Shown here in pieces: positions 58,825 to 64,000 of a stretch of DNA of 64,000 nucleotides (positions are counted from its first letter, which is position 1; each line of letters opens with the position of its first letter). The notes beneath the pieces were generated by a model that saw nothing but the letters and a program-made list of their open reading frames with translations, ran no database searches and was not told the DNA's origin. The DNA is from Erwinia mallotivora (GTDB taxonomy: Bacteria; Pseudomonadota; Gammaproteobacteria; Enterobacterales; Enterobacteriaceae): assembly GCF_000590885.1 (NCBI RefSeq), contig NZ_JFHN01000045.1, positions 363,088 through 427,087 on the forward strand, read 5' to 3'. The position numbers and the translations under genes are program-made.

Positions 58825-59532
58825 TTAGCGATTGTCGATAGCGGTCACCAGCGTGCCGCTGGCGGTGACGCACCAGCGAACATTGAAATCCAGCAGCAAG
58901 GCGGCGTATTCCCGACCCGGGACTTCATTTTTGCGGTAGGCCGGGCGGGGATCCTGCGCAAGGGTCTGGCGGATAAAGCGCTCAAGATGAGGATATCGGG
59001 TTTGCTGCCTGGCAATCTGCTGCCGTGCATTGTCTGAGAAGGATACCGGCATATCCATCGCGGGTGGCTCTGAGGCAAAGCCCGCACGGGCCTGAGGTAA
59101 AGATTCAGCAAACGGCAGATAAGGCTTGATATCCACTATCGGGGTGCCGTCAACCAGGTCCAGACTACCCAGCTCAAGCACTACCGTTCCTTTTTCCGTA
59201 CGAATACCGGTCAGTTCAACCAGCGACATCCCTACGGGATTGGGACGAAAGGTGGAGCGGGTGGCGAAAACGCCCATGCGGGCATTGCCACCCAGTCGGG
59301 GAGGACGAACGGTAGGCCGCCATCCTCCCGACATTGTCTGATGAAAGATAAACAGCAACCAGAGGTGGCTGAATGCCTCCAGTCCCCGCACGGCTTCCGG
59401 CTGATTATAGGGGGGCTGTAAATGCAGTTCACCACCGCCGTCCTCAATCAGTCCCGGTTGACGGGGAACGGCAAACTTCTCCTTCCAGGGAGAACGGATG
59501 ATGCCAATTTGCTGGAAGGAAAAAGAACTCAT
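58825..59532 (-). CDS. trmO: tRNA (adenine(37)-N6)-methyltransferase TrmO
   Basis: The 235-residue SAM-dependent enzyme methylates N6 of t6A37 in threonine tRNA with ACY codons. The family segments IGIIRSPWKEKFAVPRQPGL, FSHLWLLFIFHQ, and FATRSTFRPNPVGMSLVEL are clear. Its unusual beta-barrel SAM domain is N-terminal. The start overlaps the rcsF stop by 4 bp. Length equals E. coli (formerly YaeB/TsaA). Confidence 0.96.
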   Translation of the reverse strand: MSSFSFQQIGIIRSPWKEKFAVPRQPGLIEDGGGELHLQPPYNQPEAVRGLEAFSHLWLLFIFHQTMSGGWRPTVRPPRLGGNARMGVFATRSTFRPNPVGMSLVELTGIRTEKGTVVLELGSLDLVDGTPIVDIKPYLPFAESLPQARAGFASEPPAMDMPVSFSDNARQQIARQQTRYPHLERFIRQTLAQDPRPAYRKNEVPGREYAALLLDFNVRWCVTASGTLVTAIDNR

Positions 59533-59933
59533 TGTTTGGTGACTTTCAGCGCTGAACCTTCACAGACGGCCTGACGGAAACAGCCTTGTGTATTGCTGAC
59601 AATCTCACAGCGATGCAGCAGAACGGCATTAGCCTTCATGTTGGCTGCATGTGCCTGCAACCGCTTACGTGCCGTACTGATGTTCGGTGGCGAACTTTGT
59701 CGGCTGCTCTGGCAATCTTCACCATAAACTTCACCCAAATCGCGGAAAGGGCTGCTCACCAGATCGCTGGCATTCGTGTACAGTTTTACCGGTGCCGGGC
59801 GGGAAGCAGGTTTAGCCTGTCCTGACACAGTTTGCGCGGGCTGCCTGAATGGCTCTACAGGTTTATAGGGTTTTTGCAGCAATGAACACCCTGTCAGCGA
59901 AAGGGCTAACAAACAGAGCGGTAAAACACGCAT
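59529..59933 (-). CDS. rcsF: Rcs stress-sensor lipoprotein RcsF
   Basis: The 134-residue outer-membrane lipoprotein senses lipopolysaccharide or peptidoglycan stress and signals through IgaA to the Rcs phosphorelay. Lipobox cysteine is Cys16 (LSLTGC). A Pro-rich linker (about 22-48) precedes the folded domain, whose four cysteines are at the E. coli positions 74, 109, 118 and 124 and form two nonconsecutive disulfides. RcsF threads through BamA barrels, whose gene is also in this window. The start stands before a 142-bp gap to metQ. Confidence 0.97.
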   Translation of the reverse strand: MRVLPLCLLALSLTGCSLLQKPYKPVEPFRQPAQTVSGQAKPASRPAPVKLYTNASDLVSSPFRDLGEVYGEDCQSSRQSSPPNISTARKRLQAHAANMKANAVLLHRCEIVSNTQGCFRQAVCEGSALKVTKQ

Positions 59934-60013
59934 GGGAAAATCCTCATGTTCGGTTTTGAAAGTGGCGTTATTGAAACAAGCCTGGTGGCAAATAACAAGC
60001 GCTCAGGATGCAA

Positions 60014-60037
60014 CAAAGCGGGCTTTTGCCCGCTTTG
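60014..60037 (-). terminator. Terminator of metNIQ
   Basis: CAAAGCGGGC-tttt-GCCCGCTTTG is a perfect 10-bp stem 39 bp past the metQ stop, followed on the minus strand by TTGC; on the plus strand it is followed by ATAAAATAATG. Confidence 0.75.
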
Positions 60038-60075
60038 ATAAAATAATGACAAATGCACGGTATTTCAGAAGGGAT

Positions 60076-60891
60076 TTACCAACCCTTAACAGCGCCGCCG
60101 TTGAAGGTTTTATTTGCCGCTTCGTTTACTTCATCAGACTGGTAAGCCTGCACGAATTTCTTAACGTTTTCAGCATCTTTATTGTCTTCACGTGCAACAA
60201 TCAGATTGACGTAGGGTGAATTTTTATCTTCGACAAAAATCCCGTCTTTCGCGGGTGTCAGATTGATCTGGCTGGCGTAGGTGGTGTTAATCACAGCCAG
60301 TGCAATTTGCTGATCGTCAAGAGAGCGGGGCAATTGTGGTGCTTCCAGCTCGACCAGTTTGATGTTTTTGGGGTTCTCTACCACATCCAGCGAGGTGGGT
60401 AACAGACCAACGCCATCTTTTAATTTAATCAAACCGACCTTTTGCAGCAGCAGCAAGGAACGACCAAGGTTGGTGGGATCATTAGGGATAGCAATCTGGG
60501 CGCCGTTCTGAAGCTCATCCAGCGATTTGATTTTTCTGGAGTAGCCCGCGATCGGATAGACAAAGGTATTGCCGACCGGCACCAGCTTGTAACCGCGATC
60601 TTTAATCTGTTGATCCAGATAAGGCTTATGCTGGAAAGCATTGACATCAATGTCACCTTTACTCAGCGCTTCGTTGGGCAGTACATAATCGTTAAAGGTG
60701 ACCAGTTCAACATCCAGTCCGTATTTATCTTTGGCGACTTTCTTCGCTACTTCCGCAACCTGTTGCTCGGCACCGACAATCACGCCGACTTTGATATGGT
60801 TAGGATCTTTTTCTTTTTGATCGCAACCAACCAGCGCCAGCGTACCAATCAGCGCGCCCACAGCGGCAAATGTTTTAAAATTAAAAGACAT
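60076..60891 (-). CDS. metQ: D/L-methionine-binding lipoprotein MetQ
   Basis: The 271-residue substrate-binding lipoprotein feeds the MetNI importer. Lipobox LALVGC gives Cys23. The mature domain NHIKVGVIVGAEQQVAEVAKKVAKDKYGLDVELV is nearly identical to E. coli, as is NDPTNLGRSLLLLQK. I chose ATG at 60891, preceded by GGAAGGGAT, rather than the in-frame codon five residues upstream. It is the last gene of metNIQ, 31 bp after metI. Confidence 0.98.
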   Translation of the reverse strand: MSFNFKTFAAVGALIGTLALVGCDQKEKDPNHIKVGVIVGAEQQVAEVAKKVAKDKYGLDVELVTFNDYVLPNEALSKGDIDVNAFQHKPYLDQQIKDRGYKLVPVGNTFVYPIAGYSRKIKSLDELQNGAQIAIPNDPTNLGRSLLLLQKVGLIKLKDGVGLLPTSLDVVENPKNIKLVELEAPQLPRSLDDQQIALAVINTTYASQINLTPAKDGIFVEDKNSPYVNLIVAREDNKDAENVKKFVQAYQSDEVNEAANKTFNGGAVKGW

Positions 60892-60922
60892 ATCCCTTCC
60901 TTTCATCAGAACTTATGGTTGT

Positions 60923-61576
60923 TTATTTGTGAGTGACTGCACGCACGATGCGCTCGCCACAGAACTGGATCAAATACACTAAAACCACTAACAACACTAA
61001 TACCGTATTCATCACCGTAGCGTTATAACCGATATAACCATATTGAATGCCAATCTGGCCAAGACCTCCGGCTCCGACGGCTCCCCCCATGGCGGAATAG
61101 CCGACAAGTGTGATCAGGGTGATGGTCGCAGCATTGATTAAACCTGGGAGCGCTTCCGGTAGCAGAACTTTTTGCACAATCTGCATCGGTGTCGCTCCCA
61201 TTGCGCGTGAAGCTTCAATCAGACCCGCAGGCAGTTCAAGTAAGGTATTTTCAACCATGCGGGCGATAAATGGCGCTGCGCCAAGAGTCAAAGGCACAAT
61301 AGCGGCCTGTAAGCCAATCGAAGTACCCACAATCATGCGGGTGAACGGAATCATCCATACCAGTAGAATGATAAAAGGAATGGCGCGGAAAATATTTACC
61401 AGTGCTGACAGCGAACGATAAAGCAGACGATTTTCAATAATCTGTTTTGGCCGACTGACATACAGCAGCACACCGAGCGGCAGGCCGAGTACAAAACCGA
61501 AGAATCCGGAGACAAACGTCATCACCAGTGTTTCCCAGACACCACGGCAGAGCAGCATAATCATTGCTTCAGACAT
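60923..61576 (-). CDS. metI: Methionine ABC transporter permease MetI
   Basis: The 217-residue inner-membrane permease has about five transmembrane helices and the EAA loop that contacts MetN, seen as [33 protein letters not shown] (about residues 113-145). Length equals E. coli. It overlaps the metN end by 8 bp, as expected for a coupled operon. Confidence 0.98.
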   Translation of the reverse strand: MSEAMIMLLCRGVWETLVMTFVSGFFGFVLGLPLGVLLYVSRPKQIIENRLLYRSLSALVNIFRAIPFIILLVWMIPFTRMIVGTSIGLQAAIVPLTLGAAPFIARMVENTLLELPAGLIEASRAMGATPMQIVQKVLLPEALPGLINAATITLITLVGYSAMGGAVGAGGLGQIGIQYGYIGYNATVMNTVLVLLVVLVYLIQFCGERIVRAVTHK

Positions 61577-62600
61577 AACCTAACACCTCCACTTTGACAT
61601 GATGCTCTTTCAGAAAATTGATGGCTGCCTGGGTATCCGCATCTTTACCATGCATTTCTGTCAGCATAATGCCGAACTTCACGCCGCCGGCATAATCCAT
61701 CTGCGCACTGATAATATTATTATTAATGTTGAACTTGCGTGCCGACTCTGAAAGCAGCGGTGCATCAACTGACTGGCCGGTAAATTCCAGACGTAACAGC
61801 GGTACATTATGCGGGCTGGCTTCCGTGGACAGGCGATCTGCATAATCATCGGGAATGTCCAGATGCAGCGTTGACTGAATAAATTGCTGTGCCAAAGGCG
61901 TCTTGGGATGGGAGAAGACTTCACTCACCGTATCCTGTTCGATTAACTCACCGTGACTGATCACCGCGACCCGATCACAAATGCGTTTGACCACATCCAT
62001 TTCATGCGTAATCAGAAGAATGGTGATGCCGAGCCGACGGTTAATGTCTTTCAGCAATTCAAGGATAGAGCGCGTGGTCGCCGGATCAAGGGCGCTGGTG
62101 GCCTCATCACAGAGCAAAACTTTTGGATTGCTCGCCAGTGCACGAGCGATAGCAACACGCTGTTTCTGCCCACCTGAAAGATTGGCAGGCCATGAATCAT
62201 GTTTGTCTGCCAGGCCGACCAGTTCCAGTAGTTCAGTCACTCTGGCCTTGATTTCGGACCTGGAAAGTTTACCCAGTTCCAGCGGCAGGGCGACATTGCC
62301 TGCAACCGTTCTGGAATTTAACAGGTTGAAGTGTTGAAAGATCATACCAATCTGACGACGTGCCTGAGTCAGCTGACTTTCTGATAACTTAGTCAAATCC
62401 TGATTATCAACCAGCACAGTACCGGATGTTGGACGCTCAAGCAGATTTACGCAGCGAATCAGGGTGCTTTTACCCGCGCCTGAAGCGCCAATGACGCCGT
62501 ATATCTGTCCCGCAGGGACGTCGAGGCTGACATCAGACAGCGCAGTAATGCTGCGAGTGCCCTGGCGGAACACTTTGGAAATGTGGGAGAGTTTTATCAT
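61569..62600 (-). CDS. metN: Methionine ABC transporter ATP-binding protein MetN
   Basis: The 343-residue ATPase drives methionine uptake. Walker A is GASGAGKST at residues 38-46, followed by LSGGQKQR and the Walker B stretch [13 protein letters not shown]. The C-terminal regulatory domain (about 265-343), which binds methionine and causes trans-inhibition, is present with [22 protein letters not shown] at 62600 matches the E. coli start; an ATG six codons upstream is possible. A MetJ-like box lies in the promoter region. Confidence 0.98.
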   Translation of the reverse strand: MIKLSHISKVFRQGTRSITALSDVSLDVPAGQIYGVIGASGAGKSTLIRCVNLLERPTSGTVLVDNQDLTKLSESQLTQARRQIGMIFQHFNLLNSRTVAGNVALPLELGKLSRSEIKARVTELLELVGLADKHDSWPANLSGGQKQRVAIARALASNPKVLLCDEATSALDPATTRSILELLKDINRRLGITILLITHEMDVVKRICDRVAVISHGELIEQDTVSEVFSHPKTPLAQQFIQSTLHLDIPDDYADRLSTEASPHNVPLLRLEFTGQSVDAPLLSESARKFNINNNIISAQMDYAGGVKFGIMLTEMHGKDADTQAAINFLKEHHVKVEVLGYV

Positions 62601-62684
62601 TTTTCTGGGCAGTACCATTATCCGTGGTGTTTGATTTTAGCGCACTCCAGACAGGGATGTGAGCGAGTGGATGGTAAGGCATCC

Positions 62685-62692
62685 AGACGTCT
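62685..62692. promoter_or_regulatory. MetJ box upstream of metNIQ
   Basis: AGACGTCT is an exact match to the 8-bp met box recognised by the MetJ repressor with S-adenosylmethionine. It lies 85 bp before metN in the divergent gap with gmhB. Adjacent 8-mers match only weakly, so the operator may be of two or more imperfect boxes. Confidence 0.7.
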
Positions 62693-62781
62693 GAATCAAT
62701 CAAAGTGATCCAAACTGGCATTCTCGTTCCAGGTGCAATCATGCGATACTCTCTGGCAATTTTAGTAGCAGGAGTTTCTAC

Positions 62782-63342
62782 GTGGCAGACAAAGTTCCCG
62801 CAATTTTTCTCGATCGTGACGGCACGATTAATGTCGATCATGGTTATGTCCATGAGATCGACAACTTTCAGTTTATTGATGGCGTGATTGATGCGCTGCG
62901 TGAGCTGAAAAAAATGGGCTATGCGCTGGTTATGGTGACGAATCAGTCGGGTATTGCACGCGGTATTTTTACCGAAGATACCTTTATGCAACTTACCGAA
63001 TGGATGGACTGGTCGCTGGCGGACCGGGATGTGGATCTTGATGGCATTTATTTCTGTCCTCATCATCCTGATGCCGTGGAGGATGCATATCGTCAACAAT
63101 GTGATTGCCGTAAGCCGCAGCCCGGGATGCTGCTGTCAGCACAGAAAGAGCTGAACATTGATATGGCAGCTTCTTATATGGTTGGTGACAAAATTGATGA
63201 CATGCTGGCGGGGCAATCAGCAGGAGTAGGGACAAAGGTTCTGGTTCGTACTGGCAAACCGGTTACCGGGGAGAGTGAAAAAGCGGCAGACTGGGTGATA
63301 AACAGTCTGGCAGACCTGCCTTCCAGAATTAAACAGGGCTAA
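62782..63342 (+). CDS. gmhB: D-glycero-beta-D-manno-heptose 1,7-bisphosphate 7-phosphatase GmhB
   Basis: The 186-residue HAD-family phosphatase acts in ADP-heptose synthesis for the lipopolysaccharide inner core. The nucleophile motif FLDRDGTIN gives Asp11 and Asp13. The structural zinc site is Cys92, His94, Cys107 and Cys109 (CPHHP ... [10 protein letters not shown]). The start is GTG at 62782 with GGAG upstream, as in E. coli. It is divergent from metN and upstream of an rRNA operon. Confidence 0.97.
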   Translation: MADKVPAIFLDRDGTINVDHGYVHEIDNFQFIDGVIDALRELKKMGYALVMVTNQSGIARGIFTEDTFMQLTEWMDWSLADRDVDLDGIYFCPHHPDAVEDAYRQQCDCRKPQPGMLLSAQKELNIDMAASYMVGDKIDDMLAGQSAGVGTKVLVRTGKPVTGESEKAADWVINSLADLPSRIKQG

Positions 63343-63397
63343 AAAGCAGCGTTTTGCACGAAGTTTCTCCGAACGATAAAAAAGTTCACTTTTGTAC

Positions 63398-63425
63398 TTG
63401 CCTTCCTGCGGCGCATCCCTATAAT
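63398..63425 (+). promoter_or_regulatory. rRNA operon promoter P1
   Basis: TTGCCT (63398-63403) and TATAAT (63420-63425) are separated by the 16 bp typical of rrn P1, followed by the GC-rich discriminator GCGCCTCC. AT-rich sequence upstream can serve as an UP element. GGCGCAT and ATGCGCC form a perfect inverted repeat around the -10 region. Confidence 0.85.
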
Positions 63426-63498
63426 GCGCCTCCATCGAACGGCAGCTGATGAATGTTCAGCAGGCTCTAAGATAAAGAGAATTCCTTTAAAGTTAAGG

Positions 63499-63526
63499 TT
63501 GACTCTGTAAGAGGAATGCGTAATAT
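63499..63526 (+). promoter_or_regulatory. rRNA operon promoter P2
   Basis: TTGACT (63499-63504) and TAATAT (63521-63526) with a 16-bp spacer lie about 100 bp after P1, as expected for tandem rrn promoters. Confidence 0.75.
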
Positions 63527-63559
63527 ACGCCACCTCGCAGCAGCGCTGCCGGTTGCACC

Positions 63560-63570
63560 GCTCTTTAACA
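63560..63570 (+). promoter_or_regulatory. rrn antitermination boxA
   Basis: GCTCTTTAACA matches the rrn boxA recognised by NusB-S10. The following leader ATTTATCAGACAATCTGTGT is the standard enterobacterial 16S leader sequence involved in processing. Confidence 0.85.
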
Positions 63571-63714
63571 ATTTATCAGACAATCTGTGTGGGCACTCAC
63601 AGGATTGATATCCGCATCTCCGGATGCAAAAAAATATCAAGCCTCAGAGTGAACACGTAATTCATTACGGTTTTCCCTGAGCACCGCTTCACGAGTTGAA
63701 GCAAATCAGACTTT

Positions 63715-64000
63715 TAATTGAAGAGTTTGATCATGGCTCAGATTGAACGCTGGCGGCAGGCCTAACACATGCAAGTCGAACGGTAGCACAGGGGAGCTTG
63801 CTCCCCGGGTGACGAGTGGCGGACGGGTGAGTAATGTCTGGGAAACTGCCCGATGGAGGGGGATAACTACTGGAAACGGTAGCTAATACCGCATAACGTC
63901 GCAAGACCAAAGTGGGGGACCTTCGGGCCTCACACCATCGGATGTGCCCAGGTGGGATTAGCTGGTTGGTGAGGTAACGGCTCACCAAGGCGACGATCCC
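63715..64000 (+). rRNA. rrsH: 16S ribosomal RNA, 5' part
   Basis: The first 286 bases of 16S rRNA are present and run off the right edge. AATTGAAGAGTTTGATCATG is the universal 5' end, and GGACGGGTGAGTAATGTCTG is the conserved V1-V2 flank. The V1 loop CACAGGGGAGCTTGCTCCCC is enterobacterial. The position after gmhB corresponds to rrnH of E. coli, hence the symbol; it is by synteny. Confidence 0.97.

Overview
This window is a chromosomal segment of a gammaproteobacterium in the Enterobacterales. Almost every gene has an obvious Escherichia coli counterpart in the same order (dksA, sfsA, thpR, hrpB, mrcB, fhuCDB, hemL, clcA, erpA, btuF, mtnN, dgt, degP, cdaR, yaeH, dapD, glnD, map, rpsB, tsf, pyrH, frr, dxr, uppS, cdsA, rseP, bamA, skp, lpxD, fabZ, lpxA, lpxB, rnhB, dnaE, accA, ldcC, yaeR, tilS, rof, yaeP, yaeQ, arfB, nlpE, proS, trmO, rcsF, metQIN, gmhB, 16S rRNA). 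The moderate protein divergence, the ERIC repeat and the missing E. coli genes (fhuA, yadS, yaeI, yaeF) suggest Erwinia, Pantoea or a relative; the genus is an inference from memory of these families and was not tested.

Layout. 0-7 kb: the 5' end of dksA, sfsA and thpR on the minus strand, then the helicase hrpB and the cell-wall synthase mrcB. 7-15 kb: a Fur-box-preceded fhuCDB siderophore importer that lacks fhuA, hemL, a transposase scrap, a small secreted cupin-like gene, the chloride/proton antiporter clcA and erpA. 15-27 kb: btuF-mtnN, dgt, degP with a sigma-E-like promoter, cdaR, yaeH, dapD, glnD and map. 27-47 kb: a dense plus-strand housekeeping run that makes ribosomal protein S2 and EF-Ts, UMP kinase, ribosome recycling factor, isoprenoid and phospholipid precursors, the outer-membrane assembly machinery (RseP, BamA, Skp), lipid A (LpxD, LpxA, LpxB), fatty acids (FabZ, AccA), RNase HII and the replicative polymerase DnaE.

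47.1-50.8 kb is the only clear accessory region. It sits between accA and ldcC, which I recall as neighbours in E. coli. It holds 640 bp of apparently decayed sequence with a CxxCH fragment, a convergent orphan pair for a type II secretion prepilin peptidase (gspO) and pilotin (gspS), and a strongly AT-rich gene for an unknown 380-residue protein with an effector-like N-terminus and short pentapeptide-like repeats. 50.8-63.3 kb returns to conserved genes: lysine decarboxylase, tilS, the rof-yaeP pair, yaeQ-arfB-nlpE, then proS, trmO, rcsF and the metNIQ importer on the minus strand, and gmhB. The window ends in the promoters, leader and first 286 bases of an rRNA operon.

No CRISPR array, prophage, intact insertion sequence or tRNA gene was seen, and I found no clear new multi-gene system. 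The best leads are the unknown AT-rich gene at 49.5 kb, the orphan secretion pair beside it, a promoter-plus-terminator unit between dxr and uppS that could make a small RNA, and several perfect palindromes in the envelope-biogenesis cluster.
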